A DNA stretch of 64,000 nt from contig NZ_CP067393.1 of assembly GCF_016653615.1 (NCBI RefSeq), positions 2,371,673 through 2,435,672 on the forward strand, given 5' to 3'. The DNA comes from Entomomonas asaccharolytica (lineage in GTDB: Bacteria; Pseudomonadota; Gammaproteobacteria; Pseudomonadales; Pseudomonadaceae). The notes under the pieces were generated by a model. That model was not told the origin of the DNA, made no database searches, and saw only the letters and a list, made by a program, of their open reading frames with translations. Below are positions 30,387 to 40,082 of the stretch, one piece after another; position 1 is the stretch's first letter, and every line of letters starts with the position of its first letter. The position numbers were made by a program, and so were the translations under genes.

Positions 30387-30564
30387 ACTATTCACCTATA
30401 GCCCAACTCAGTGGCCATAAGTGAAACTGGCAACCTATTGAGCAGTTAAATTGTGATTTAGGCCAGTTAATACTGGCAACCGTCTCTGTTCGTTGTCCAT
30501 AGTTTTTAAGTTAATCACTCTCACATATTGATTAAAATTGATAGCCCTTTAAATAGGCGTGGCG

Positions 30565-30594
30565 ATTTTATTCCTTTCAATTTCTAAACGTCAA
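30565..30594 (-). promoter_or_regulatory. Putative sigma-70 promoter for the mgtA leader
   Basis: On the minus strand TTGACG (30594-30589) and TAAAAT (30570-30565) are separated by 18 bases. It is the best -35/-10 pair in the AT-rich intergenic region and would start the transcript near 30558, upstream of both leader ORFs. Confidence 0.5.
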
Positions 30595-30780
30595 GTTATT
30601 TATTAATTTTTTGTAAAAAAATTACCAACTCTTATTTATTAGTCTCTATAAATAAAAAGATCAAACATCTTGTTACTCCATGGTTAGCATTAGTAGTATG
30701 GATTTTTTATATTAATAGGCATAGCATAAGGTTATTTATCTACAAAATAATTACTTATTGCTACAAGATTGGAGAGAAGA

Positions 30781-31872
30781 ATGACTAAACTGTTTAGCCC
30801 CATAACCATTGATCAACAAACCTTAGAAAACCGCATAATTATTCCTCCTATGTGCCAATACTCTGCCATTGATGGTAAACCCACAGATTGGCATAAAATG
30901 CATTATGGCTCACTTTCTCACTCAGGTGCAGGCTTGCTTATTTTTGAAGCCACTTCAATTTGCCCTGATGGCCGTCTTTCTCCTTATGATCTTGGATTAT
31001 GGGATGATGAAACAGAAGCAGCACTGGCTAAACTAATTAAATCCATTAGAAAATACTCTGCTATACCGCTTGGTATTCAACTGGTTCATGCTGGTCGCAA
31101 AGCTTCTATGCCAGAACCTTGGAAAGAAAATAAATATATAACACCACAACAAGGTGGCTGGAAAACTGTTGCGCCCTCTGCCATTGCCTATGATGAAAAT
31201 CATGATACACCTAAAGAGCTAACGATTGACGAAATCCAAACGTTAATCAAGCAATTTGCAGAATCAGCTAAACGCGCTGATGATGCTGGCTTTGATATGA
31301 TTGAAATTCACGGTGCGCATGGTTATCTAATTCATCAATTCCTTTCACCACTTAGTAATAAACGAACCGATGAATACGGTGGCTCATTAGAAAATAGATT
31401 ACGCTTTGCTATTGAAATATTTAAAGCTATTCGTAAAGTCGTTTCTGTGGAAAAAGCGGTAGGCATCCGTATCTCTGCTACCGATTGGGTAGAAGGTGGC
31501 TGGGATTTAGAGCAATCTATTGTGCTCGCTAAAAAATTAAAAGAATTAGGTTGTAGTTTTATTGATGTTTCTACAGGCGCTTTGCATAAAGACCAAAAAA
31601 TCCCAGTAGGACCTAATTACCAAGTTCCTTTTGCCCAAGCGATTAAAGAACAAGTAGCTATGCCAACCATAACGGTGGGCTTAATTACTGATGCCACACA
31701 AGCACAGGCTATTATTGGAACTGATCAAGCGGACATGGTGGCGATTGGTCGTGGTATGTTATATAACCCTCGTTGGCCTTGGCAGGCTGCTGCTGAATTA
31801 GGCGCACAAGTGACAGCACCACCACAATATTTACGTTGCCAACCCCATCAATATAAAAATCTTTTTAAATAG
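30781..31872 (+). CDS. Old Yellow Enzyme, XenA/YqjM type
   Basis: FMN-dependent ene-reductase of 363 residues, reducing activated C=C bonds or nitro compounds with NAD(P)H; the same length as I recall for XenA. Cys25 in IPPMCQYSA is the redox-tuning cysteine of the thermophilic-like OYE class, His177 and His180 (EIHGAHGYL) bind substrate, and HQFLSPLSNKRTDEYGGSLE is the conserved barrel segment. ATG 30781 follows GGAGAG; the frame also includes a TTG at 30769. Followed by a strong terminator. Likely role: electrophile or xenobiotic detoxification. Confidence 0.9.
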   Translation: MTKLFSPITIDQQTLENRIIIPPMCQYSAIDGKPTDWHKMHYGSLSHSGAGLLIFEATSICPDGRLSPYDLGLWDDETEAALAKLIKSIRKYSAIPLGIQLVHAGRKASMPEPWKENKYITPQQGGWKTVAPSAIAYDENHDTPKELTIDEIQTLIKQFAESAKRADDAGFDMIEIHGAHGYLIHQFLSPLSNKRTDEYGGSLENRLRFAIEIFKAIRKVVSVEKAVGIRISATDWVEGGWDLEQSIVLAKKLKELGCSFIDVSTGALHKDQKIPVGPNYQVPFAQAIKEQVAMPTITVGLITDATQAQAIIGTDQADMVAIGRGMLYNPRWPWQAAAELGAQVTAPPQYLRCQPHQYKNLFK

Positions 31873-31876
31873 CTCA

Positions 31877-31906
31877 ATAAAAAAGGCGGGAAAACCCGCC
31901 TTTTTT
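31877..31906. terminator. Bidirectional terminator between the OYE gene and ptsP
   Basis: AAAAAAGGCGGG-AAAA-CCCGCCTTTTTT, a GC-rich perfect stem with A and T tracts, placed between two converging genes so that it can end both transcripts. Confidence 0.93.
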
Positions 31907-31918
31907 AATTAAAACTAT

Positions 31919-34186
31919 TCAATTTAGCTTTTTACTTGGTGCAACAATACGTTTTAATCCTAAACGAGATAACTCAAGATTTATAATACTTTTAACCACT
32001 AGCGGATCATCTTGTTTTAACACATCGTCTAAAATTTCTTTGGCTTTTACCATGGTTAACTGCCGCAATACCCATTTAACTTTAGGCAAGTTAGTCGCAT
32101 TCATTGATAGTGAGTCAAAACCCATCGCTAACAACAATACAGCAGCCGCGGGATCACCTGCCATCTCACCACAGATACTGGCAGTTTTACCTTCCGCATG
32201 GCAATCTTTAACTGTTTTATATAAGCTATGTAACACAGCAGGATGATAATAATTATAAAGATCAGCCACACGTGCATTATTGCGGTCAACCGCTAATAAA
32301 TATTGGGTTAAATCGTTAGAACCAACAGATACAAAATCTACTTCTTTCGCCAGCATTCTCGTTAAAAATACCGCGCTAGGTACTTCTATCATCACCCCAA
32401 TAGGCGGCATATCTACTTCTATACCCTCCTCTCTTACTTCAAACCATGCCCTATTAATCATTCGTAAAGCATGTTCAACTTCATGCATAGAGGAAATCAT
32501 AGGTAATAAGATTTTAAGATTACCCAGTCCTTCACTAGCCTTAAGCATGGCACGAATTTGCAGGATAAAAATTTCTGGATGATCGAGGGTAATACGAATA
32601 CCACGCCAACCTAAGAATGGATTTTCTTCTTCAATAGGGAAATAAGGTAATGACTTATCCCCACCAATATCTAAGGTACGCATGGTAACAGGTAATGGAT
32701 GAAAAGCTTCTAACTGTTGCCGATAAATAGCCATTTGTTCTTTTTCACTGGGGAAAGAACTACTTATCATAAAAGGTACTTCGGTACGGTATAAACCTAC
32801 TCCTTCTGCACCTCGTTGCTGTGCCTTATCTACATCCGCTTGTAAACCCGTATTAACCCATAATGAAATTCGATGCCCATCTAAAGTGACACAGGGTAAA
32901 TCACGCAATATATTAAGACTAGCTAATAACTGCTTCTCTTCCTCTGCCATTGATAAATAATACTGGCACAACTCTTCACTGGGGTTAGTAATGACTTCAC
33001 CAAAGAAGCCATTTACAATAATCTTTAAGCCATCCATCTTACGGTAAGGTAGCTCTGCAACCCCCATTACCGCGGGTATTCCCATTGCTCTTGCTAAAAT
33101 AGCTACATGGGAGTTACTTGAACCTAATACAGAAACAATACCTATTAACTTGCCTTCAGGTACTTCACTCAGCATGGATGGGCTAATTTCCTCACTCACT
33201 AAAATCGTGTTATCAGGAAACTCCATATTGGCTTGGTCACGTTTTTGTAATTGCTCTAATAATCGTTGACCTAAATCTTTAATATCTACTGCACGTTCTT
33301 TTAAATAAGGATCATTTAATGCCTCAAAACGCTGTACATATTTCAGTATTACATCCCTTATAGCGCCCTGAGCCCATTGACCTTCCCTAATTGTTTTCTC
33401 AATATCACCTAGCAACACTTCATCTTCTAACATTAAAAGATAAGCATCAAATAAAGCTAATTCATCGGGGCGTAATTGCTTCGCAAGTTTAGCTGAGGTT
33501 TTCTGTATATTTTTACGTACCGCTTCAATAGCACTTGCAAATAAATCTAATTCAACTTGTATTTCTTTGGTTTTACGATCAGGTACTGCCTCTAAATCAG
33601 CAGGTGGCAAAACCACCATGGCTTGCCCAACCACTGCCCCTGATGCACCAACAACCCCTACAAAACGTGCTTCTTGTGGAGATCTTTTCGAAGGTGAAAC
33701 ACTGCCTGAAGCCTCTGCATGGGCGATTACACCTGCTAACTGCGTACCCATAGTAACAATAAAGGATACTTCTTCTTCACTGAACTCACGACGCTCTTTT
33801 TGCTGTACGACAAGCACACCTAACACTTGGCCATTATGAATAATAGGCGTACCTAAAAATGATGAATAACGTTCTTCACCTGTTTCAGCAAAATAACGAT
33901 ATTGTGGGTGATCAGAAGCATTCGGTAAATTTAATGGTTCTTGGCGTGTTGCTACTAATCCCACTAGACCTTCATCACTCTCTAAATGAACCTTGCCAAT
34001 AGCACGTTTATTTAGACCCTCAGTAGCCATTAATACATATTGTTCTGTTTCATCATCCCATAAATAAACCGAGCACACTTGTACCAACATCATTTCTTTT
34101 ACGCGCAACACAATAATGCCAAGCGCTGTTTTCAGATCTTTGGCAGCATTGACTTCCTGAACAATTTTGCGCAGTGCATCAAGCAT
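31919..34186 (-). CDS. ptsP: Phosphoenolpyruvate-protein phosphotransferase PtsP (EI-Ntr)
   Basis: First enzyme of the nitrogen PTS, passing phosphate from PEP to NPr; 755 residues. N-terminal GAF domain (about 1-160), then the EI N-domain with phospho-accepting His360 in GSSNSHVAILARA, and the PEP-binding barrel with RTLDIGGDKSLPYFP, GWRGIRITLDHPEIF, SVGSNDLTQYLLAVDR and the active Cys in SICGEMAGDP. It follows rppH after 19 bases, the rppH-ptsP order of Pseudomonas and E. coli. Confidence 0.96.
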   Translation of the reverse strand: MLDALRKIVQEVNAAKDLKTALGIIVLRVKEMMLVQVCSVYLWDDETEQYVLMATEGLNKRAIGKVHLESDEGLVGLVATRQEPLNLPNASDHPQYRYFAETGEERYSSFLGTPIIHNGQVLGVLVVQQKERREFSEEEVSFIVTMGTQLAGVIAHAEASGSVSPSKRSPQEARFVGVVGASGAVVGQAMVVLPPADLEAVPDRKTKEIQVELDLFASAIEAVRKNIQKTSAKLAKQLRPDELALFDAYLLMLEDEVLLGDIEKTIREGQWAQGAIRDVILKYVQRFEALNDPYLKERAVDIKDLGQRLLEQLQKRDQANMEFPDNTILVSEEISPSMLSEVPEGKLIGIVSVLGSSNSHVAILARAMGIPAVMGVAELPYRKMDGLKIIVNGFFGEVITNPSEELCQYYLSMAEEEKQLLASLNILRDLPCVTLDGHRISLWVNTGLQADVDKAQQRGAEGVGLYRTEVPFMISSSFPSEKEQMAIYRQQLEAFHPLPVTMRTLDIGGDKSLPYFPIEEENPFLGWRGIRITLDHPEIFILQIRAMLKASEGLGNLKILLPMISSMHEVEHALRMINRAWFEVREEGIEVDMPPIGVMIEVPSAVFLTRMLAKEVDFVSVGSNDLTQYLLAVDRNNARVADLYNYYHPAVLHSLYKTVKDCHAEGKTASICGEMAGDPAAAVLLLAMGFDSLSMNATNLPKVKWVLRQLTMVKAKEILDDVLKQDDPLVVKSIINLELSRLGLKRIVAPSKKLN

Positions 34187-34205
34187 AATAAGCTAATACT
34201 CCGAA

Positions 34206-34688
34206 TTATTTAGTTGTTTGAGGTGCTCTTAAAATTAATTCTTTCATGGCTCGCCGATAAACTTCTCTTTTAAAATTAACAACTTGCCGTAATGGATACC
34301 AATAACTTACCCATTGCCAGCTATCAAACTCAGGTTTATCACCATTGGTTAAACAAACCTTATTATCATCTGCCAATAACTTTAACAAAAACCACTTTTG
34401 CTTTTGACCTATACATCGCGGTTGAGTTTTTGAACGAATTAACCATTCTGGCAAACGATAACGTAGCCAGCCACCTGTACATGCTAGGACTTGCACATCT
34501 TGCTCTCTCAACCCTATTTCTTCATATAATTCACGATACAAGGCGTCCTCAGGTTTTTCACCCTGTTGAATACCTCCCTGTGGGAACTGCCATGCATCTT
34601 GATGAATACGTTTGGCCCATAAAACTTGACCTAGGTTGTTAGTAAGAATTAGTCCGACATTCAGGCGAAAACCATCTGAATCTATCAC
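34206..34688 (-). CDS. rppH: RNA pyrophosphohydrolase RppH (GTG start)
   Basis: Nudix enzyme that removes pyrophosphate from mRNA 5' ends and triggers decay. 160 residues from GTG 34688, giving (M)[16 protein letters not shown], the standard RppH N-terminus. GGAG lies seven bases before this GTG, while the longer frame (to 34703) has no good site. Nudix box is [27 protein letters not shown] and [12 protein letters not shown] are further RppH marks. In an operon with ptsP. Confidence 0.94.
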   Translation of the reverse strand: MIDSDGFRLNVGLILTNNLGQVLWAKRIHQDAWQFPQGGIQQGEKPEDALYRELYEEIGLREQDVQVLACTGGWLRYRLPEWLIRSKTQPRCIGQKQKWFLLKLLADDNKVCLTNGDKPEFDSWQWVSYWYPLRQVVNFKREVYRRAMKELILRAPQTTK

Positions 34689-34977
34689 ACTAACCATCTC
34701 CAAAAATTATTACTGCCATTGTTCCATAAAATTACATTATTCAAAAGCAGATAATATCAATTCAATGCAAATTTTCTTTTAGTAAATATTAAATTAGCCT
34801 GAGCGACGAAATAAATGCTAACAATTCATTGCAAGATAGGGATTTAATGCGCATAATTTTCGACAGCTAAACCTTATAATAAGTACGACTATTCTCTAGT
34901 CTATAAACACGCATAAATTTATGACGTAATTCTTTTAAATTGCTAAAATCAAACTATATTTAAAACAGAGATAATAT

Positions 34978-35634
34978 ATGAAACTAGCTTTATTTGATCT
35001 TGATAACACGCTTCTGGCTGGTGATAGTGATCATGCTTGGGGAGACTGGTTATGTAAATGGGGCATTCTCGATAAAGCGCATTACAAAGCAAAAAATGAT
35101 GAGTTTTACGAAAGATACCAAGCGGGCACAATGGATGTTATGGAGTATCTAAATTTCAGCTTGGCTATTTTAGGTAAAGCTTCAGTTAAACAACTTCATG
35201 AGTGGCAACTGCAATTTATGCGCGACACAGTTGAACCAATGATCTTAAAAAAAGGTGAGGAGTTATTAGAACAGCACCGTAAAGAAGGCCATAAGCTAGT
35301 TATTATTACTGCAACTAATCGCTTTATTACGGAACCAATAGCCAAACGCCTTGGTGTAAATAATTTGATAGCAACCGAATGTGAGATGAAAGATGGCCAT
35401 TACACAGGCAGACCAACAGGTGTGCCTTGTTATCAAGAAGGTAAAGTAACGCGACTGAAAGACTGGCTTAAACAAAATAATGCAGACCTTGAAGGTAGCT
35501 ATTTTTATAGTGACTCGAAGAATGATCTACCTTTGCTATCACTGGTGGAAAATCCTGTCGCTGTAGACCCAGATGAAGACTTAAAAAAACATGCTCAAAC
35601 ACAAGGTTGGCCTATTATTTCTTTAAGAAACTAG
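34978..35634 (+). CDS. HAD-superfamily phosphatase (SerB-like, HAD-IB)
   Basis: Cytoplasmic HAD hydrolase of 218 residues. Nucleophile motif LFDLDNTLL (Asp7, Asp9), motif II in VIITATNRF, the lysine region and motif [14 protein letters not shown]. The cap domain is helical, as in the phosphoserine phosphatase-like IB subfamily. A homologue sits divergent from rppH in Pseudomonas. Substrate unknown (histidinol-phosphate or phosphoserine-type monoesters are possible). Confidence 0.87.
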   Translation: MKLALFDLDNTLLAGDSDHAWGDWLCKWGILDKAHYKAKNDEFYERYQAGTMDVMEYLNFSLAILGKASVKQLHEWQLQFMRDTVEPMILKKGEELLEQHRKEGHKLVIITATNRFITEPIAKRLGVNNLIATECEMKDGHYTGRPTGVPCYQEGKVTRLKDWLKQNNADLEGSYFYSDSKNDLPLLSLVENPVAVDPDEDLKKHAQTQGWPIISLRN

Positions 35635-35695
35635 GACAATTACTATTTTGTAATATTCAATAACTTGTTTATTCGCTTTTAAGTAGGAAGAAGAT

Positions 35696-36262
35696 ATGAC
35701 AACAACTTATAAAGTTTCTGTTTTAGTGGGTAGTTTACGTAAGGGTTCTTATAATAGAAAGCTAGCGGAAGCAATGATTAAAATGGCTCCGCCCACGTTA
35801 TCTTTAGAGATTGTTGAAATTGGTGAATTGCCCTTCTATAACGAAGATATAGATAATGAAGCACCTCCCGCTAGTTATACTAGTTTCCGCGAAAAAATTA
35901 GAGCCTCTGATGCCATTTTAATCGTAAGCCCAGAATACAATCGCTCTGTGCCTGCTGTATTAAAAAATGCCTTAGATGTAGGTTCTCGCCCTTACGGTAA
36001 GAGTGTTTGGAATGAGAAGCCAACCGCTGTTATTACTGCCTCTACAGGTGCTATTGGCGGGTTTGGAGCAAACCATCATATCCGTCAATCCTTAGTATTC
36101 TTAAATATGCCATGTATGCAACAGCCTGAAACCTACCTTGGCAATATTGCTGATGCTTTCGATGAGGCAGGCAATTTAAACGAACGTACTCATAACTTTG
36201 TGAAAAATATCGTTGAATGTTACGATAAATGGGTCAGACGTTTACTCGACTTACCTCTTTAA
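35696..36262 (+). CDS. NADPH-dependent FMN reductase (ChrR/YieF-like)
   Basis: Flavodoxin-fold quinone/chromate reductase type, 188 residues. FMN loops GSLRKGSYNRKLAEAM and PEYNRSVPAVLKNALDVGSR are complete, and TASTGAIGGFGANHHIRQSL is typical of ChrR/YieF. A likely two-electron quinone reductase protecting against redox stress. Paralogue of the gene at 12985, which shares both loops. Followed by a good terminator at 36271-36296. Confidence 0.88.
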   Translation: MTTTYKVSVLVGSLRKGSYNRKLAEAMIKMAPPTLSLEIVEIGELPFYNEDIDNEAPPASYTSFREKIRASDAILIVSPEYNRSVPAVLKNALDVGSRPYGKSVWNEKPTAVITASTGAIGGFGANHHIRQSLVFLNMPCMQQPETYLGNIADAFDEAGNLNERTHNFVKNIVECYDKWVRRLLDLPL

Positions 36263-36270
36263 TATCACTG

Positions 36271-36296
36271 AAAAGCCCACTAAATGTGGGCTTTTT
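36271..36296 (+). terminator. Terminator after the FMN reductase gene
   Basis: AAAAGCCCAC-TAAAT-GTGGGCTTTTT: perfect stem with a T tract, nine bases after the stop. Confidence 0.9.
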
Positions 36297-36430
36297 AATA
36301 CCATCATCTCTATTAATTACTTTCCTCCAAATTTGCCTTACACCTAGTTAGGCAAAACCAAATACCTTCTATTGTTAATTTCAGTTAAGCTCATTTTCAA
36401 TATATTGCTAGGCAACTTATTAGAAAATTT

Positions 36431-37162
36431 ATGTTGATACTTATTATTATTTTAATTTTCCTATTAGCAGGAATGATAAAAGGTGTGATTGGCCTAGGCT
36501 TACCAACCATAGCCATGGGCTTATTAACCCTATTCTTTTCACCTGTTACTGCTGCAGGACTGCTGATTATTCCTTCTTTAGTAACTAACATCTGGCAATT
36601 ATGGTTAGGTGAAAATTTTTGGCCACTATTTAAACGGCTATGGCCAATGTTTATGGGTATAGTAATAGGCACTTTATGGAGTATTCTGCCACCCCTTACT
36701 TCTTCAAACGCCTGGGTGAGTGCTGCTTTAGGCATAATTCTGTGCCTGTATGGGCTATGGGGCATAGTGGGCAAAAAATTACCAACGGCGATTAAACATG
36801 AATACTGGCTTTCCCCTTTAGTAGGCTATATAACAGGTACTATTACAGCAGCCACAGGTGTTTTTGTACTACCTGCTGTTCCCTATTTACAAACATTACA
36901 TTTGAATAAAAATGAACTGGTACAGGCATTAGGATTATCTTTTACTGCTTCAACTATCGCACTTGCTATACAACTTTTTATACAGGCCGACTTACCCACA
37001 ATCAATTATGGTTTATCAATTCTAGCTGTAATCCCTGCCCTGATCGGTATGTATTTTGGTCAATTATTACGCAATATTATTAGCGAGCAAGTCTTTCGTC
37101 GTTACTTTTTTATTGGATTAATTCTATTAGGAAGCTATATGGTAATAAAAGATTTACTCTAA
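36431..37162 (+). CDS. TauE/SafE family sulfite/sulfonate exporter-type permease
   Basis: Integral membrane protein of 243 residues with about eight hydrophobic segments in two halves, typical of TauE/SafE (DUF81) proteins. Conserved features: AGMIKGVIGLGLPTIAMG in the first helix pair and the repeat-like GYITGTITAATGVFVLPAVP in the second half. Export of sulfite, sulfoacetate or similar organic anions is the family role; the substrate here is unknown. The 3' end overlaps the convergent LysR gene by nine bases. Confidence 0.88.
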   Translation: MLILIIILIFLLAGMIKGVIGLGLPTIAMGLLTLFFSPVTAAGLLIIPSLVTNIWQLWLGENFWPLFKRLWPMFMGIVIGTLWSILPPLTSSNAWVSAALGIILCLYGLWGIVGKKLPTAIKHEYWLSPLVGYITGTITAATGVFVLPAVPYLQTLHLNKNELVQALGLSFTASTIALAIQLFIQADLPTINYGLSILAVIPALIGMYFGQLLRNIISEQVFRRYFFIGLILLGSYMVIKDLL

Positions 37163-38044
37163 ATTATCAGTTGTTAAACAACCAATAAAATCCCGATAAT
37201 ATTGTGGAAGTTCATTCAAAGAATGAGTACAAATTACTAATTTACGTTTAGCCCAATTGTCTTTTAAGCTAATGATACGGATATTTTTATCAGCTAATCG
37301 CTGTGCAGTAATGCGCGGCACAATTGCTATGCCAACACCATTGGCTACTACTTGGTATACTGCATCAAATGAACTCATGCGTACTCGATAATTAAGCCGT
37401 TTACCTAACTGTTTAACATAACCTTCAATGTACTGCTGTAAAGCTAAATGCTCCAATAATCCTATAAACTCTTGTTGTACAATATCTTGTAAAGAAACTT
37501 CTAACAGCGTTCCTAAACAATGTTGTTGATGCACAATGACAACTAGTTCATCATCACAAAAAGGTAATTGTTGCAAACCATCCAATTGCACAGAATCGGA
37601 AACTATTCCCAATGGTAAGGTTTTACTTTTTAAGCCACGCACAATATCAAGGCTTAACTTTTCTTGTAGTGTAAAAGAAATATGAGGGTTATTTTTTAAA
37701 AATGTAGCTATTTTACTCGGTAAGTATTCATTTAATGCTGAGGAGTTACAAGCTAATAAAATATGACCATGTAATCCTTTACTATATTGAAAAAGCTCAT
37801 CACGCATACAATCAACATCTTGTAAAACATTAATCGCATGTTGTAAAAAAACTCTGCCTACCTCAGTAGTAATCACACCTGTTTTAGAACGTACTAATAA
37901 AGATGTACCTAACTCATCTTCAATACCTTTAATTCGTTCACTGGCTGATTGTAATGTGATACAAGAATTTGCTGCTCCCCCTGTAATACTACCAGCGTTA
38001 CACACATTAACAAATAATCGTAAATCAACAAGATCAAATCGCAT
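37154..38044 (-). CDS. LysR family transcriptional regulator
   Basis: LTTR of 296 residues. Winged HTH at about 1-62 (LRLFVNVCNAGSITGGAANS then LQSASERIKGIEDELGTSLL), followed by a two-lobed effector domain with GHILLACNSSALNEYLPS. Typical of the CysL/YwfR-like subgroup that often regulates adjacent transporters. Its target may be the convergent TauE gene, but no divergent partner supports this. Upstream is the icd hairpin. Confidence 0.9.
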   Translation of the reverse strand: MRFDLVDLRLFVNVCNAGSITGGAANSCITLQSASERIKGIEDELGTSLLVRSKTGVITTEVGRVFLQHAINVLQDVDCMRDELFQYSKGLHGHILLACNSSALNEYLPSKIATFLKNNPHISFTLQEKLSLDIVRGLKSKTLPLGIVSDSVQLDGLQQLPFCDDELVVIVHQQHCLGTLLEVSLQDIVQQEFIGLLEHLALQQYIEGYVKQLGKRLNYRVRMSSFDAVYQVVANGVGIAIVPRITAQRLADKNIRIISLKDNWAKRKLVICTHSLNELPQYYRDFIGCLTTDNLE

Positions 38045-38085
38045 ATCCTATCCATTGCAAGCAGTTATTTAGTTATTTGATAAAC

Positions 38086-38115
38086 AACAAAGGGAACTAT
38101 AAAGTTCCCTTTGTT
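38086..38115 (-). terminator. Perfect 13-base hairpin downstream of icd
   Basis: AACAAAGGGAACT-ATAA-AGTTCCCTTTGTT, 24 bases after the icd stop on the minus strand. The stem is perfect but the following T run is broken (TTGTTTA), so it may act as an mRNA-stabilising 3' structure as well as a terminator. Confidence 0.7.
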
Positions 38116-38139
38116 AGACTGCATAGGTCGTTACATCTA

Positions 38140-39390
38140 TTACATATTAGCAATAATTGCATCACCAAATTGTGAACAAGAAAGTAACTTAGCACCTTCC
38201 ATTAAACGTTCAAAGTCATAGGTTACGGTTTTAGCAGCAATCGCACCATCAATACCTTTGATAATTAAATCAGCCGCTTCATACCAACCCATATGACGTA
38301 ACATCATTTCAGCAGATAGAATTACTGAGCCTGGGTTTACTTTATCTTGACCAGCATATTTTGGAGCAGTACCGTGTGTTGCTTCAAACATAGCGATTGA
38401 ATCAGAAAGGTTAGCACCTGGCGCAATACCAATACCACCTACTTGAGCTGCTAATGCATCAGATAAGTAGTCACCATTTAAGTTAAGGGTAGCAATTACG
38501 TCATACTCAGCAGGACGTAATAAGATTTGCTGTAACATAGCATCAGCAATAGCATCTTTTACAATGATGTTTTTGCCAGTTTTTGGGTTCTTGAATTGCA
38601 TCCAAGGACCACCATCCAGTAATTCAGCACCAAATTCTTTCTGTGCTACTTCATAACCCCAATCTTTGAAAGCACCTTCTGTGAATTTCATAATATTGCC
38701 CTTATGAACAATAGTTAATGATTCACGATCGTTATCAATAGTGTACTGTAATGCTTTACGTACTAAACGCTTAGTACCTTCTTCAGATACTGGTTTAATA
38801 CCGATACCACAATGCTCAGTGAAACGAATTTTCTTAACACCCATTTCTTTGGTTAAGAATTCAATTACTTTTTTAGCTTCTGGGCTATCTGCTTTCCACT
38901 CAACGCCTGCATAGATATCTTCTGAGTTTTCACGGAAGATAACCATATCTACTAAGCCTGGCTCTTTAACTGGACTAGGAACGCCTTTGAACCAACGTAC
39001 TGGACGTTGACATACATATAAATCTAATTGTTGACGTAAGGCTACGTTTAATGAACGGATACCACCACCTACTGGCGTAGTTAATGGACCTTTAATAGAA
39101 ACAACATAATCACGCACTGCTGCTAATGTTTCATCAGGCAACCAAGTGTCTTTATCGTATACTTGAGTCGCTTTTTCACCCGCGTAGACTTCCATCCACT
39201 CAATTTTACGCTTGCTACCATAAGCTTTTTCAATAGCAGCATCTACCACTTTGATCATTACTGGGCTGATATCAACACCAATACCATCACCTTCAATAAA
39301 AGGGATAATCGGATTATCAGGAACATTGAGAGAAAAATCTTGATTTACCGTAATTTTTTGACCATTTGCCGGAACTTTAATTTTAGTCAT
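38140..39390 (-). CDS. icd: Isocitrate dehydrogenase, NADP-dependent
   Basis: TCA cycle enzyme oxidising isocitrate to 2-oxoglutarate, homodimeric E. coli type, 416 residues. Ser113 in [13 protein letters not shown] corresponds to the serine phosphorylated by Ace[46 protein letters not shown] and [14 protein letters not shown] are the substrate/cofactor motifs; the pattern indicates NADP use. Single gene with a 3' hairpin. Confidence 0.96.
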   Translation of the reverse strand: MTKIKVPANGQKITVNQDFSLNVPDNPIIPFIEGDGIGVDISPVMIKVVDAAIEKAYGSKRKIEWMEVYAGEKATQVYDKDTWLPDETLAAVRDYVVSIKGPLTTPVGGGIRSLNVALRQQLDLYVCQRPVRWFKGVPSPVKEPGLVDMVIFRENSEDIYAGVEWKADSPEAKKVIEFLTKEMGVKKIRFTEHCGIGIKPVSEEGTKRLVRKALQYTIDNDRESLTIVHKGNIMKFTEGAFKDWGYEVAQKEFGAELLDGGPWMQFKNPKTGKNIIVKDAIADAMLQQILLRPAEYDVIATLNLNGDYLSDALAAQVGGIGIAPGANLSDSIAMFEATHGTAPKYAGQDKVNPGSVILSAEMMLRHMGWYEAADLIIKGIDGAIAAKTVTYDFERLMEGAKLLSCSQFGDAIIANM

Positions 39391-39599
39391 TACAAAACTC
39401 CATCGTTTTATTATGTTTTAACAATATGCTATAAGAAGAGACAATTCTTTTACTAAATAATTCTACTTATATAAAAATAGCTCTCAATGCCCAAAATAGG
39501 CGACTATTTTTGTAGTTTTTCACCTATAATCTTACACACTTTAAGGTTTAAACTGTAGTAAATTACCAATTATACCACTTAAATAGAAATGAGGAAATT

Positions 39600-40037
39600 A
39601 TGCGCTTTCTACCCCATGTTACTGTTGCTACTATTGTTGAAGATAAAGGGCGCTTTTTAATGGTAGAAGAAATCAAAAATAATCGCAAAGTTTTAAATCA
39701 ACCCGCAGGACACCTTGAAAGAAACGAAACATTATTAGCAGCAGCATTGCGCGAAACATTAGAAGAAACCGCATGGGATGTAGAGTTAACAGGCGTTATT
39801 GGTGTTTACTTATTCACAGGGGATAACGGTATTAGCTATCAACGAATATGTTTTGCGGCCAATCCTCTTAAACACTATCCCGACCAACCTTTAGACGATG
39901 GCATCGTGGGCACGGTTTGGTTAACCCGTGATGAATTAATGGCACAGCGCGATCATTGGCGTAATCCGATGATCTTAAATTGTATAGATGATTACTTAGC
40001 AGGACATATTTATCCATTAAGCGTTATTCGTGTCTGA
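39600..40037 (+). CDS. nudJ: Nudix phosphatase NudJ
   Basis: Small Nudix hydrolase of 145 residues, best matched to NudJ (thiamin/HMP pyrophosphate and nucleotide phosphatase). Nudix box GHLERNETLLAAALRETLEE followed by TAW, the NudJ-type variant in place of the usual EEXG. N-terminus RFLPHVTVATIVEDKGRFL is typical. It stands 45 bases ahead of mnmA, and nudJ-mnmA-hflD is the usual gammaproteobacterial order. Confidence 0.88.
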   Translation: MRFLPHVTVATIVEDKGRFLMVEEIKNNRKVLNQPAGHLERNETLLAAALRETLEETAWDVELTGVIGVYLFTGDNGISYQRICFAANPLKHYPDQPLDDGIVGTVWLTRDELMAQRDHWRNPMILNCIDDYLAGHIYPLSVIRV

Positions 40038-40082
40038 TTTTCTGTTAAAATAAATCCCTTTAATCGATTATCTAAATTATTT

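Larger units (their letters stand above)
29902..30558 (-). promoter_or_regulatory. Long mgtA 5' leader
   Basis: From the predicted promoter (30565-30594) to the mgtA ATG there are roughly 650 transcribed bases. Inside, in transcript order, are a 72-codon ORF (30386-30168), a 42-codon ORF (30073-29945), and an 8-base complementary pair (29976-29983 with 29921-29928) that could fold just before the mgtA ribosome-binding site. Near the transcript start is the hairpin GCCAGT-TAAT-ACTGGC (30462-30477), and ACTGGCAACC occurs twice (from 30426 and 30472). The layout suggests a Mg2+-responsive attenuator; this is inferred, not shown. Confidence 0.55.

Noticed and set aside
29902-30558. Known Mg2+ riboswitch (M-box or enterobacterial mgtA type)
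   Set aside because: I could not recognise the conserved core of either class by eye; the leader is described instead by its ORFs and pairing. A covariance-model search would settle it.
34292-34642. 116-codon frame opposite rppH
   Set aside because: rppH is intact on the other strand with its Nudix box; the frame is a shadow.
36397-36774. 125-codon frame opposite the TauE gene
   Set aside because: TauE membrane helices explain this stretch; the antisense product has no family features.
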